A stretch of 64,000 nt of DNA from Paenibacillus gyeongsangnamensis (GCF_027533625.1 NZ_JAQAGZ010000016.1:62001-126000); one strand, 5' to 3'; positions 44,358 to 53,792 are shown, counted from the first letter of the stretch. Notes: a model not told the origin generated them from the letters alone. Translations and numbers: made by a program.

Positions 44358-45770
44358 ATGCAAAGCAACAATGAATTAAAGAGAGGACTCGAACAAAAGC
44401 ATATTACGCTTATGTCGCTCGGGGCTGCAATCGGAGTAGGATTGTTTCTTGGTTCCGCATCCGCAATTAAAGTAGCGGGTCCGGCCATTTTGCTTGGTTA
44501 TTTGATCGGCGGCGTGGCCATGTTCTTTATTATGCGGGCTTTGGGAGAGATGGCTGTACAACAACCTGTCGCCGGATCGTTCAGCCGCTATGCGCGGGAT
44601 TATATCGGACCTGTTTATGGATATTTGACCGGCTGGAGCTATTGGTTTATATGGGTCGTTACTTGTATGGCAGAAATTACGGCGGTCGGCATTTACATGG
44701 AATTCTGGTTTCCCGGGGTGCCGCGTTGGATTTGGGCATTAGCGGCTTTGGTGATCATGAGCTTGGTTAACATGATTGCCGTAAAGGCTTACGGGGAACT
44801 TGAGTTTTGGTTCGCACTTATCAAAATCGTTACAGTCTTGTTTATGATAGCCATTGGTATTGCGATGATCGCATTCGGTTTCGGCAACGGGGGAGTGGCC
44901 CTCGGATTCAGTAACCTGTGGAAGCATGGAGGCTTTTTCGCCCATGGGGCAACGGGCGTTTTGATGTCGCTGCAGATGGTCATGTTCGCATATCTTGGAA
45001 TTGAGATGATCGGAGTCACGGCCGGTGAAGTCAAAAATCCGACGAAAACGCTTACTCGTGCCATTAACAATGTGTTCTGGCGTATCTTGATATTTTACGT
45101 AGGCGCATTAACAATAATCATGTCGATTTACCCTTGGAGTGAAATTGGGTTGACCGGAAGCCCTTTCGTCATGACCTTTGAAAAAATCGGCATTCCTTAT
45201 GCCGGAGGGATCATCAACTTTGTCGTTGTGACCGCTGCGCTTTCCTCTTGCAACAGCGGCATATTCAGCAATGGCCGGATGCTGTATAATCTGGCCCAAC
45301 AAGGCGAAGCCCCGGCAGGTTTTAAGAAGCTATCCCGTTCGGGCGTTCCTTCTCGGGCGATCATTGTATCCGCTTTCTTCCTGCTTATCGGCGTCGGGTT
45401 AAATTATGTCGTGCCTGAAAAAGTGTTTACTTGGGTAACCAGTATCGCCACCTTTGCGGTCATATGGGTATGGGCCGTAATCTTGATCTCGCAGATTCGT
45501 TTTCGCAAACGGCAGAACCCGGAGGAACAGAAAAAGCTTGCGTACAAGATGCCGTTTGCTCCTTACAGTTCGTACGCCGTGCTTGCTTTCTTAGTGATGG
45601 TTGTCGGGCTGATGGCATATAACCCGGACACCCGGATTGCATTAATTATCGGTCCGGTGTGGTTTGCAATATTGCTCGTCGTGTATTACGTAAGACGGAA
45701 AAAAGGCTCTGCAAATACCGTCAACACGCTTATAACAACGGGGCAGCTTGAGGATCAATCCTCAGTTTAA
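44358..45770 (+). CDS. amino-acid permease (APC superfamily, AAT family), likely alanine transporter
   Basis: About 470 residues with twelve transmembrane helices. The N-terminus LKRGLEQKHITLMSLGAAIGVGLFLGS (split, residues ~7-33) is the AAT/APC signature with the unwound substrate-binding helix GAAIGVGLF. It ends with a short Lys/Arg-rich tail. The context of ald, alr and a PucR-type regulator, as in the B. subtilis ald/AdeR system and its alanine permease AlaP, makes L-/D-alanine the probable substrate. The ATG at 44358 has GGGAGGAGG at good spacing. Its stop codon overlaps that of the convergent regulator gene by four bases. Confidence 0.92.
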   Translation: MQSNNELKRGLEQKHITLMSLGAAIGVGLFLGSASAIKVAGPAILLGYLIGGVAMFFIMRALGEMAVQQPVAGSFSRYARDYIGPVYGYLTGWSYWFIWVVTCMAEITAVGIYMEFWFPGVPRWIWALAALVIMSLVNMIAVKAYGELEFWFALIKIVTVLFMIAIGIAMIAFGFGNGGVALGFSNLWKHGGFFAHGATGVLMSLQMVMFAYLGIEMIGVTAGEVKNPTKTLTRAINNVFWRILIFYVGALTIIMSIYPWSEIGLTGSPFVMTFEKIGIPYAGGIINFVVVTAALSSCNSGIFSNGRMLYNLAQQGEAPAGFKKLSRSGVPSRAIIVSAFFLLIGVGLNYVVPEKVFTWVTSIATFAVIWVWAVILISQIRFRKRQNPEEQKKLAYKMPFAPYSSYAVLAFLVMVVGLMAYNPDTRIALIIGPVWFAILLVVYYVRRKKGSANTVNTLITTGQLEDQSSV

Positions 45771-46999
45771 GAGGAAATCAATTTGTTAGTTTTTAAATCA
45801 ATATAAAGCGCCACTTTCTGATCCATGTTTTTCAAATCGATATCTCCGATCTCGGCGATGCGGGCCAGGCGGTAATTCATTGTATTCGTATGTATGTGAA
45901 GTGCGGCAGCAGCGTCTTTAGCGTTGCTGTCGCAGGAAAGAAACGCTTCCAACGTCTCGGTCAAATTCGCATTATGGTCTCGGTCGTATTCGTATAAGCG
46001 CTGCAAATGCCGGTTTACCATTCGGTGGGTTTGCTTGTATTCGTAAATGGGAGGGAGGAAGCGGTAAAATCCCAGATCTTCATAATGATGAACGCCAGCT
46101 TGAGCCGGAAAAATCTTTTTCAGTCGCAGCAGGGTTAACGCCTCGCGATAGCTTGTTTCTACCCGGCTATAGTCCTCGAACAAGGATCCGCACGCTCCAG
46201 TAATGGATGAAACCCGAAAACGGTCATTTATCTGTTTGGTAAAGCTTTCGATGAATGCAGCCGCGTGTTGTTTCCAGGACGTGGATGCCGCCGGGGAAGC
46301 AAGGAGAATAAAATAGCGGTGATCCACGGCATGACATACCGCCATAATGCGCTGCGTGACGGACATGGAATAACGAATATGCTGAAGCTGCTGATCGTCT
46401 ATGGGTTCGGGAAATTCGAATACCATGACGTAAAAAGCAGGTGGCAGTACAAGACGAATTTGTTCGGCTTTTTCCTTAATAGCCTCTGGTCTGGTCAGAT
46501 GACCGATTAACAGCTGCCAGAAAAAATCGCGAAATCCTTCCTCTTGTTTACGTTTTCGATTTTGGATTTGAAGCAGCTTTTGCTTCGCGATTTGAGCGGC
46601 TTTCTTCAGAAGTTCCAAACCGGCCGCATCTATATGGTTGTTGGCCTCAATTGCCCAAATATATCCAAGCACTTCTCCGTCTTTGCGGATCGTTATCGCT
46701 ACACGGTCATTGAGACCGATTTCAGAAATCGAGGCGATATGCAGCGGTTCGTCCGATTTCATCAACTTGGGGATAATGCCCTGCCGCCATAAGTTCTGGA
46801 CTACTTTCTCCGGGACTTGCCGACCGATAATGGTTGCAATGCGGGCTTCATCCGCTTCTCGGTTATGTGCGCTATAAGCAACCAGCCGATGGTTGGCATC
46901 CTCTATGGTTATAGGACAGCGCAGCACTTCGCTGATCGCTTCTGCCAACGTCTCCAAATTATCAAAATGCTGGTCAAGCGGCCCTTTACCGGTGGTCAT
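45767..46999 (-). CDS. PucR family transcriptional regulator (AdeR/CdaR-like), alanine catabolism
   Basis: A 410-residue regulator. The N-terminal half is GAF-like (TIEDANHRLVAYSAHN and EVLGYIWAIEANNHI). The C-terminal PucR/CdaR helix-turn-helix reads ETLEAFLSCDSNAKDAAAALHIHTNTMNYRLARI (split, ~residues 355-390). In B. subtilis the homologous AdeR activates ald in response to alanine. Here it lies three genes from ald, convergent with the permease (TTAA shared by both stop codons). Start ATG has AGGGAGAAATGAAGC on the minus strand. Confidence 0.9.
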   Translation of the reverse strand: MTTGKGPLDQHFDNLETLAEAISEVLRCPITIEDANHRLVAYSAHNREADEARIATIIGRQVPEKVVQNLWRQGIIPKLMKSDEPLHIASISEIGLNDRVAITIRKDGEVLGYIWAIEANNHIDAAGLELLKKAAQIAKQKLLQIQNRKRKQEEGFRDFFWQLLIGHLTRPEAIKEKAEQIRLVLPPAFYVMVFEFPEPIDDQQLQHIRYSMSVTQRIMAVCHAVDHRYFILLASPAASTSWKQHAAAFIESFTKQINDRFRVSSITGACGSLFEDYSRVETSYREALTLLRLKKIFPAQAGVHHYEDLGFYRFLPPIYEYKQTHRMVNRHLQRLYEYDRDHNANLTETLEAFLSCDSNAKDAAAALHIHTNTMNYRLARIAEIGDIDLKNMDQKVALYIDLKTNKLISS

Positions 47000-47113
47000 G
47001 CTTCATTTCTCCCTTAATTAAATCAAACTCATAGGCTTCCATCTAAATATAAACAAAATTAATCGCAATGGAAACCCCTTTTCTGTTCTAAAGTAACACG
47101 GTATGGTTCAATC

Positions 47114-47155
47114 TGAGTGTACCCATAAATTAGCATAACGATTCAGATGATGAAT
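47114..47155 (+). repeat. 42-bp direct repeat, left copy
   Basis: TGAGTGTACCCATAAATTAG then CATAACGATTCAGATGATGAAT. The copy at 55613-55654 is identical except for two transitions. The repeats flank the decayed moaA-glbN block in the same orientation. Confidence 0.9.
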
Positions 47156-47199
47156 CTTCATTCCACCTGAGAAGTAGGTTACCACAACATCTCGAAAAG

Positions 47200-47242
47200 A
47201 GTGATGATCGTCACAGCTATAAGCTTCGAGTGTCATTATACT
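47200..47242 (+). promoter_or_regulatory. FNR-type class II promoter of moaA
   Basis: The palindrome AGTGATGATCGTCACA (47200-47215; one mismatch to TGTGA-N6-TCACA) has its centre 32 bases from the centre of TATACT (47237-47242), the exact geometry of an FNR-activated promoter (FNR at -41.5). It is 84 bases before the moaA start. Confidence 0.82.
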
Positions 47243-47325
47243 GAATCGAGCGAAGGTATTTTAGCACTAAAAAATGAAGCAGGTTCTTGATCAATGGAAA
47301 AACCAAGCAAAAGGGAGGGGCGCGG

Positions 47326-48322
47326 ATGGCGAAGCATCTCGTTGACAAGTACGGCTGAATTCACGATTATTTGCGTATTTCCGTGACGGATCGCTGCAAT
47401 TTGCGCTGTGTATACTGCATGCCTGAGGAAGGGATGCAATTTGAACCGGATGATCGCATTTTGACTTATGAAGAGATAACGGAAGTCGTTAAGGTGTTAG
47501 CCCCTCTAGGCGTCAGAAAGCTGCGGATCACCGGAGGAGAACCGTTGGTCAGGAAAGACTTGGATCGGCTGATCGCCATGCTGTCAGGAATACCAGGGAT
47601 TGAAGATATCGCTTTGTCCACCAATGGGATCTATGTTTGCCGATGCTTTGAAGGATGCCGGTCTCACCAGGGTTAATATCAGTCTTGATTCTCTCATACC
47701 GGAGAAATTCGCCAAGATCACAAGAGGCGGTGATGTTAGGAAGGTGCTGAACGGATTGAAAGCAAGCCGTCTTGTTGGTTTCGATCCAATCAAGCTGAAT
47801 GTGGTGTTGATGAAGGGGATGAACGACGACGAGGTAGAGCAATTTTTACGCATGACGTACGAGAAGCCGATTCATATCCGGTTCATCGAGTACATGCCAA
47901 TCGGAAATGAAGGGAATGGATGGAAGGCGGGATATTTGCCGCTTACGCACGTCCTGGATACTTGCAAGCGATTGAAATGGAGCTTTGCGTCTTGCAAAGA
48001 CGTATATGGCAACGGTCCGGCGGAAAGCTACCGGCTTGAGGGAGCAGCCGGTACGTTTGGACTGATTCATCCGGTCAGCGATCATTTTTGCGGCAGCTGC
48101 AACCGCCTGCGTTTGACGGCGGACGGGAACATCAAACCTTGCTTATATTGGTCGGAAGAATACAATGTACGAAAGCATTTGGGCGACGCTTCTGCGATCG
48201 AAGCTTTGTTTTTCAAAGCATTGGATGCGAAACCTGAAACCCATGAAATGGCCAGGGAGCTTTCCGGGGAACAGCAAACCCATATCCCAACCGCCCGGCG
48301 TATGTCGCAAATCGGCGGGTAA
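47326..48322 (+). pseudogene. moaA: molybdenum cofactor biosynthesis radical SAM protein, broken twice
   Basis: MoaA makes cyclic pyranopterin from GTP with MoaC. The start ATG at 47326 has AAGGGAGGGGCGCGG. After MAKHLVDKYG a TGA (47356-47358) stands where relatives have Arg (CGA), then IHDYLRISVTDRCNLRCVYC continues with the radical SAM CxxxCxxC cluster. A second lesion near 47625-47632 shifts the frame after ALSTNGI; the rest (ADALKDAGLTRVNISLDSLI, the C-terminal cluster CGSCNRLRLTADG, and the end MSQIGG) is in another frame. Both lesions must be repaired to give ~330 residues. The CxxxCxxC frame itself has a possible internal start, but would lack its second half. Confidence 0.9.
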
Positions 48323-48334
48323 ATCGATTTCCCA

Positions 48335-48373
48335 AAAGCGGATGACTCTTATAAAGGAGTAGTCCGCTTTTTT
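48335..48373 (+). terminator. intrinsic terminator after moaA
   Basis: AAAGCGGATGACTC pairs with GAGTAGTCCGCTTT (one mismatch) and is followed by TTTTTT. Confidence 0.88.
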
Positions 48374-48395
48374 GTCTTAAGCCATTTGCTTCAAG

Positions 48396-48438
48396 TGTGT
48401 GCTGCATCACAGTGAGCAGAGGACATCAGACATATACT
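48396..48438 (+). promoter_or_regulatory. FNR-type class II promoter of ric
   Basis: TGTGTGCTGCATCACA (48396-48411; one mismatch to the FNR palindrome) is centred 32 bases before the centre of TATACT (48433-48438). The ric start follows at 48474. Confidence 0.85.
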
Positions 48439-48473
48439 GTAAGGGAAGTTAAGGCAGAGAGGATGGATTCGAT

Positions 48474-49186
48474 ATGGATCAACATTTTAGCGGTGAAGAA
48501 AAAATCGGCTCTATTGTTTCCGAATTCCCTGGAGCCAGCAATTTATTCAAGGAAGTCCGGATCGATTTCTGCTGCGGAGGAGACCGTAGCCTCTTAGAAG
48601 CGATCCGCCAAAAAAATTTGGATGAGAATGAGATTTTGCGCCGGTTGAATGAAGGCTTTTCAGAAATGAAAATCAAAGATGAAAAGGGAGAAACGGATTG
48701 GCGAGAAGCGCCGATTGCCGATTTAATCGACTACGTCATTCATCATCATCAGCCTATTTGCGAAAAGAGCTGCCGTTGCTGAGCGAATTCGTCACGAAAA
48801 TTCTACACGTTCATGGTAGTGCTCACGTTGAGCTATCAGCATTGCATAAACGTTTCCACCAAATGAAGATGGAATTGGATCAGCACTTGATTACGGAGGA
48901 AGAGGTGCTCTTTCCCCTGTTAAAGCAATATGCGAGCCAACCGACTGTCGAAATGTATGAGCAGGCCATAAAAGGTTTACATGAGCTGGAGTCGGACCAT
49001 AGTGCCGTCGGGGACTATTTGAAGGAGATGAGGGCGATCACAAACGAGTATACTTTACCGCCGGAAGCATGCAGAACGTTTACTCTCACTTATCATAAAT
49101 TAGGCGAGCTGGAGTCGGATCTCTTTCAACATATTCATTTGGAAAACAATATCTTATTCCCGCGAATTGAAGAACAACAAGTATAA
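48474..49186 (+). pseudogene. ric: Ric/ScdA di-iron repair protein, frameshifted
   Basis: Ric (ScdA/YtfE) repairs iron-sulfur clusters damaged by nitric oxide or oxidants. The N-terminal ScdA domain is intact (IVSEFPGASNLFKEVRIDFCCGGDRSLLEA split, residues ~14-42, with the paired cysteines). After VIHHHQ at about 48755 one base is missing, and the hemerythrin-like domain with its metal His/Glu set (YLRKELPLLSEF, HVHGSAHVEL, HLITEEEVLFPLL, DHSAVGDYL, HIHLENNILFPRI) continues in the next frame to 49186. Together they would be ~237 residues, the family length. The upstream promoter is intact. A hemerythrin protein follows immediately. Confidence 0.88.
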
Positions 49187-49212
49187 TAACGCTAAAATGG
49201 AGGTTGAGGAAA

Positions 49213-49764
49213 ATGAATCCTACAACATTCGGTTGTGGAGGAATGAACAGGGGGGCAAGTATGCCGGATATGCCGTTGTGCGCTCCACTGCGACAATTAA
49301 AGCAGGAGCACCTACCCTTGAGGAAAGCAATGGATATTTTTTATTCGACTGCCGAGAGGCTTTTTGAAGGTTCGGGAACTGAACGCTACGACATCTTTCA
49401 TACGCTCCGTGATCAAGTCGCCGATTTTACTGAACAGTTGAAGAAGCATTCGAGGAAGGAAGATGACGGTTTATTTCCGATGATGGCTAGATATATTGGC
49501 AGAGAAGTCGGCCCGATTGCCGTCATGGAATACGAGCACGAGCAAGCGGAACAACATTTGCTGCGATTTTTGGATGCTGCCGATCAAGATGACTCGGGGA
49601 TAAAAGTCGAAGATGTCAAAACCATCACCGGATACGCCGTTCAAGCCTACTCCATTTTGACCGAGCATTTCAGCAAAGAGGAAAATGTGCTCTTTCCAAT
49701 GGCGGAAAACATGCTGTCTCTCAAGGAGAAGGAGCAGTTAAACAACATGATACAGGAATTGTAA
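49213..49764 (+). CDS. hemerythrin-domain protein (HHE cation-binding)
   Basis: A 183-residue four-helix bundle with di-iron ligands: LRQLKQEHLPLRKAMD (first His), LKKHSRKEDDGLFPMM (His, Glu), VMEYEHEQAEQHLLRFL (His pair), and LTEHFSKEENVLFPMA (His, Glu). It would bind oxygen, sense it, or handle nitrosative damage, as does Ric next to it. The ATG at 49213 is chosen because GGAGGTTGAGG lies just upstream; the TTG at 49204 overlaps the ribosome binding site. It probably shares the FNR-type promoter at 48396 and would be distal to a broken gene. Its N-terminal segment recurs in the fragment at 59335. A strong hairpin follows. Confidence 0.88.
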   Translation: MNPTTFGCGGMNRGASMPDMPLCAPLRQLKQEHLPLRKAMDIFYSTAERLFEGSGTERYDIFHTLRDQVADFTEQLKKHSRKEDDGLFPMMARYIGREVGPIAVMEYEHEQAEQHLLRFLDAADQDDSGIKVEDVKTITGYAVQAYSILTEHFSKEENVLFPMAENMLSLKEKEQLNNMIQEL

Positions 49765-49772
49765 TGATGCCC

Positions 49773-49813
49773 TTGAAAGCCCCGAAACAGCTTCTGCGTT
49801 ACGGGGCTTTCAA
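49773..49813. terminator. strong hairpin between convergent genes
   Basis: TTGAAAGCCCCG (49773-49784) pairs perfectly with CGGGGCTTTCAA (49802-49813). No T run, but 12 perfect pairs between the ends of convergent genes suggest a bidirectional terminator or mRNA 3'-end. Confidence 0.75.
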
Positions 49814-49831
49814 AATGAATCCTTTTGCGGA

Positions 49832-50528
49832 CTATTTAAGCTCTCTCTGCTGCTTCAGCACTTCTAAATCGATAATGACAATTCGATTGCGATCGATCTT
49901 AAGCAGCTCATCCTTGTTAAGCTGATTCAGCAGACGATTAATGCTTTCTCTTGTTGTGCCAATCGCATTGGCAAATTCCTGATGGGTCATCGGCAGGTTG
50001 ATGGTAATCTTGTTCTCTTTCATATCTCCGTGTTGTTCAGCAAGCTGCAGCAGGAAAGACAGCACTCTATGCTTGACATCCTGCCCGGACAACACTTGAA
50101 GCTTTTCCTTCAGCTCCCGGATTTTATCTCCCATAACGCGCATCATCTTGATCGCGATCGAAGGGGTGCTCATCATCAATCGTTCGAACAACTGGACGGG
50201 AATGGCAAGTAGGTTGGCATCGATGATCGCTTCGGCCGTCGCGGGATAAGGATTTTGATTGAAGAAGCCGGTATGAGGGAACATTTCGCCGGTTTTCAAA
50301 AAATGAAACGATTTGCTCGTGTCCGTTTTCGTCCGTCTTGTAGATTTTGACTAATCCATCCCGGATGAAGTAGACCGCTTCCTTCTCGCTGCCTTCCGTA
50401 AAAATGGTTGATCTTCTGGAAACAAAACGGGATATTGCGATTTCCTCTACACGTTCCAATTCCTGTGTGTTCAGATCGTGGAACAATGGCACTTGGTGCA
50501 GAAACTCGGACGCCCTTTCCTTTTTCAT
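49832..50528 (-). pseudogene. Crp/Fnr family regulator without Fe-S cysteines, frameshifted
   Basis: A cyclic-nucleotide-binding-fold domain (VPLFHDLNTQELERVEEIA, then IFTEGSEKEAVYFIRDGLVKIYK split) opens the protein from the ATG at 50528. After EQIVSF, at the T run 50300-50305 (minus strand), one extra T shifts the frame. The rest follows in the other frame (LKTGEMFPHTGFF, then the C-terminal helix-turn-helix MTHQEFANAIGTTRESINRLLNQL with the E-S-x-x-R FNR recognition pattern). The joined protein would be ~231 residues and has no cysteine cluster, so it is not an oxygen sensor of the FNR kind. The slip sits in a homopolymer, so sequencing error or phase variation are alternatives to decay. 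Confidence 0.85.
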
Positions 50529-50647
50529 CGAAATCCTCCATTCGATCCCGGTTGCTATCTTAATCTTCTATTTTACCCGAAGTCGTGATGTTTTGTCCTC
50601 ATTAATCACATTAATATTTAACATAATACTGAACATATACTTTCAAA

Positions 50648-50690
50648 TGTGAGCTATGTCATTGAGCAGAAATAGGGAGAGGATGATAAT
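50648..50690 (+). promoter_or_regulatory. FNR-type class II promoter of mobA
   Basis: TGTGAGCTATGTCATT (50648-50663; two mismatches) is centred 32 bases before the centre of GATAAT (50685-50690). It sits 44 bases before the mobA start and may also affect the divergent Crp/Fnr gene. Confidence 0.75.
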
Positions 50691-50733
50691 GGGGATGTAA
50701 CTCATTATTCCTTTGATGATATGGGGGTCTACT

Positions 50734-51401
50734 ATGTTGGACATTGCCAATCGATTGCTGAATGAAGAGAAGGTCAGCCTTTCCGGAGTGATCCTTGCCG
50801 GCGGGAAGAATCGAAGAATGGGCGGTTCCCACAAAGCCTTGCTTCCTTTTCATCAGGAGAAGTTGGTTCATCGGCAAATCCGTCGCTTGAAGCAGGTATG
50901 TACGGAAATTATCCTTGTTACGAACGATCCGAAGACATTTCTTCCGCTCGTAGACAGCGATGTAAGAATCATCACCGATTATTATTCAGGCAAAGGTCCG
51001 CTCGGCGGGATGCATGCGGGATTGTCACTAGCCAATCATGTGAATGTGTGGCTGATTGGGTGCGATATGCCGTTCATCTCTCCCCAGGCGGCAAAGCTTA
51101 CATCGATGATCGGCTTCATCCCCTGCACGGCATCTACGATAAGAGATGTGTCGACTTGATCCCTGCCATGTTAAACAAGGGGCGGTATAGTATTGGCGTT
51201 TTTTTGCAAAAGATAGCGTGTGAGAGGGTAACGAATTCGACCTTTCAGCGCAATGGAATCGATTCTAGGTTCGTCCTCAACGTTAACACGCCGGAAGAAT
51301 ATGAACGTTCATTGGATATGGACAATCAAGTGGAAGAGGGTAATTCATATTGGAAGCAAACGGAAATCTCAAAGACGCAAAATTCCATAGAAGGGCTCTA
51401 A
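50734..51401 (+). pseudogene. mobA: molybdenum cofactor guanylyltransferase, disrupted by a deletion and frame change
   Basis: MobA adds GMP to molybdopterin. The GTP-binding start is intact (LSGVILAGGKNRRMGGSHKALL split, residues ~14-35), followed by IILVTNDP, SGKGPLGGMHAGL and the catalytic VWLIGCDMPFISPQAA (~98-113). After KLTSMIG (about 51100) the expected ~20-30 residues leading to RLHPLHGIYDK are missing and the remainder (LHPLHGIYDKRCVDLIP, FVLNVNTPEEYE) is in another frame, ending at 51401. The gene therefore carries an out-of-frame internal deletion. Its 3' end overlaps the start of moeA by 52 bases, the usual mobA-moeA arrangement. Confidence 0.85.
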
Positions 51402-52633
51402 GTGTGGAGGAAGCCAGAAGAGCTGCATTGAATCGGGTACGTCCTATAGAGACGGAGGAGATCGGGCTGATGGAATCCATCGGCCGCAGGTTGGCGGAAG
51501 AGGTTCGAACGAAGGAGCCGATTCCCCATTTCAGGCGATCCGGCATGGATGGTTTCGCGGTTCGATTCGAAGACGTAGCTCATGCCTCTCCATCGAAACC
51601 TGTCGAATTAGAGATCATCGAGCAAATTCCATGCGGGAAAGAGCCCGTAAAACAAATCACAAAAGGAAAGGCTTCGAGAATTATGACCGGCGGAATGGTG
51701 CCTGATGGCGCGGATGCCGTGATTATGCTGGAAATGACGGAGGAAATAACCAGAGGTGACCGAGCCTATGTCAACATACGAAAGGCGGATACCCGCGGCG
51801 CCAATATTACCCCGATCGGCGAGGAAGCTGATGGAGGAGCCAAGGTGCTGGAGAAAGGGCAGGTGATCGGAGCCGGCCAGACGGCGATCCTTGCTGCCTT
51901 GGGCTATTCCCGCATTAAGGTATTCCGGAAACCGAAAGTTGCGGTGATCTCTACCGGAACGGAATTGCTGCAGGTTGCTGAGCCTCTTCTAATGGGGAAA
52001 ATTAGAAACAGCAACGCGTATATGCTTTCAGCTCAAATCCTTTCAGCCGGAGGAGAGCCGCTGCTCGTCGGTCAAATTCCCGATGATTACACTCGAGCGG
52101 AACGGATGATATACGAATTACTATCGTCGGATGCCGATCTCATCCTTACGACCGGCGGTGTTTCCGTAGGCGACTATGACATCATGGCCGATTTCTTCAT
52201 GAAATGGGGAGGAGCAACGCTATTTAATAAAATCGCGATGCGGCCGGGTAGTCCGACAACTGCAGGGTTTTGGAGAGATAAGCTCGTGTTCGGGCTGTCA
52301 GGAAATCCTTCCGCCTGCTTCGTCGGCTTCGAGTAGTTTGTTCGCCCCGTGCTGCTGGGGATGCAGGAAGCCTCCGACGATGCCGTTCAAGAGTTCACCG
52401 TTTATCTGGCGGAAGATTACTTGAAATTGAATGCTTACACACGATATGTTCGAGGGTATTGGCAGAACCGAAACGGCAAGCTCGAGGTCAAGCCGGTTGG
52501 ATTGGATAAATCGAGCGCCGTGATATCCATTAAGGATGCCAATTGCCTTATCGTGATTCCACCGACAAAAACAGGAATCAAGGCGGGAGAAATCGTGAAA
52601 GCCATTCCTTTGGGGGGAGCGATATTCCCGTGA
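51350..52633 (+). pseudogene. moeA: molybdopterin molybdenumtransferase with an in-frame TAG
   Basis: MoeA inserts molybdate into adenylylated molybdopterin. The 427-codon frame has all the family landmarks: PIPHFRRSGMDGFAVR (~60-75), TGGMVPDGADAVIMLE (~108-123), the phosphate-binding STGTELLQV (~202), TTGGVSVGDYD (~266-276), MRPGSPTTAGFW (~299) and LSGNPSACFVGFE. It is interrupted at 52334-52336 by TAG exactly between GFE and FVRPVLLGM, a position usually held by Leu or Gln; the frame then runs on unshifted to IPLGGAIFP at 52633. This is a pure nonsense change, which an indel error cannot produce. TTG start at 51350 with GGAAGAGGG. Confidence 0.92.
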
Positions 52634-52649
52634 AGAAGGTGCCCGAAAG

Positions 52650-53138
52650 ATGACGTCCGTTCTCCAGATCGTCGGATATAAAAATTCAGGCAAGACAACA
52701 TTAGTGGAGCATTTGATCAGAGGGTTCGCGAAGGCGGGTTACAGGGTCGGAACGGTAAAGCATGACGCACATCAATTCGATGTAGATCATGACGGAACAG
52801 ATACTTGGCGTCATCGCCATGCGGGAGCGTGGATGACGGCCATTACCTCCGATCATCGAACGGCGGTTATGGAAGAAAGGCACACCCCGTTAAATGAAAT
52901 CCTGCAACGAATGACGGATATGGATATTGTGCTGGTCGAGGAATTCAAGCAAGAAAAGCATCCTAAAATCGTAATGGTCAGGACAGAAGAAGACGATAAG
53001 CTAGTTCGGCAATTGGTTAATGTGGCAGCTGTAGTCTCCTGGATACCGGAGCTGAAGCATGATGTTCCCGTCTTTTCTATTGGAGATGCTGACAGATTGA
53101 CGGAATGGATTTTGAAGGGGATAGGTTCAACAAGTTGA
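52650..53138 (+). CDS. mobB: molybdopterin-guanine dinucleotide biosynthesis adapter protein
   Basis: A 162-residue P-loop GTPase-like protein. The Walker A loop is VGYKNSGKTTLVEHL (residues ~8-22), followed by GTVKHDAHQFDVDHDGTDTWRHRHAGA (split, ~34-60) that is strongly conserved in MobB. It assists MobA in delivering or activating the nucleotide for bis-MGD cofactor. The start ATG has GAAGGTGCCCGAAAG upstream, 16 bases after moeA. It is the only intact molybdenum-cofactor gene in the block; moaA, mobA and moeA are broken. Confidence 0.93.
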   Translation: MTSVLQIVGYKNSGKTTLVEHLIRGFAKAGYRVGTVKHDAHQFDVDHDGTDTWRHRHAGAWMTAITSDHRTAVMEERHTPLNEILQRMTDMDIVLVEEFKQEKHPKIVMVRTEEDDKLVRQLVNVAAVVSWIPELKHDVPVFSIGDADRLTEWILKGIGSTS

Positions 53139-53160
53139 AAAACACGAGAGGAGGGACTCT

Positions 53161-53757
53161 ATATCATCCTTTATAAAGGAACGAGATTATAACGAAAATC
53201 CGTTTATCGTGATTTGGGAAGTAACCCGGGCTTGCACCTTGAAATGTCTTCATTGCCGGGCAGAAGCCCAGTATAAGGCAGAACCTCGGCAGCTTACGTT
53301 CGAAGAAGGGAAAAGGCTGATTGACAGCATAGCGGAAATGGACAATCCGCTGTTCGTATTCACCGGAGGCGATCCGTTAATGCGACCCGATTTATTCGAG
53401 CTTGCCCAATATGCGATCGATCAGAAGAAGCTGTCCGTTTCCATGACGCCTAGCGCAACGCCAAAGGTGACTCGTGAAGCGATTCGAAAAGCCAAGGAGG
53501 CTGGATTGTCTCGTTGGGCCTTTAGTCTTGACGGGTCATGTGCGGACATAAATGATCATTTTCGGGGAACGAAGGGCTCCTACGATTTAACGATGAGGGG
53601 CGTCGATTATTTGAAGGAATTGCAAATTCCCATCCAGGTAAACACGACGGTATCAAAATACAATCTCCATGATCTTGAAGCGACAGCGGAAAAGGTTAAA
53701 GAGATGGGAGCGGTGCTTTGTGCTTATGTACCGAAAGCGTGGGAGAATCGTGCTTAA
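53161..53757 (+). pseudogene. radical SAM/SPASM (NirJ-like) gene with lost start and truncated 3' end
   Basis: The frame gives PFIVIWEVTRACTLKCLHCRAEAQ (split; radical SAM CxxxCxxC cluster), FVFTGGDPLMRPDLFELA, WAFSLDGSCADINDHFRG and VNTTVSKYNLHDLEA, matching the heme-related radical SAM proteins that accompany hemY-type genes. A good GAGGAGGGACTCT is followed not by ATG but by ATA (53161-53163), giving ISSFIKERDYNENP, so the start codon appears lost; the next in-frame start (GTG 53209) has no ribosome binding site. After GAVLCAYVP the protein ends at 53757, about half the expected ~370 residues; the SPASM part with its auxiliary clusters is absent. Confidence 0.82.
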
Positions 53758-53792
53758 TATTAATCGGAGACGCTGAAGGGACGGGTTGGACG

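Noticed and set aside
47356..47358. TGA in moaA as selenocysteine or programmed readthrough
   Set aside because: No SECIS-like element or selenocysteine context is apparent, and moaA has a second lesion, so decay is simpler.
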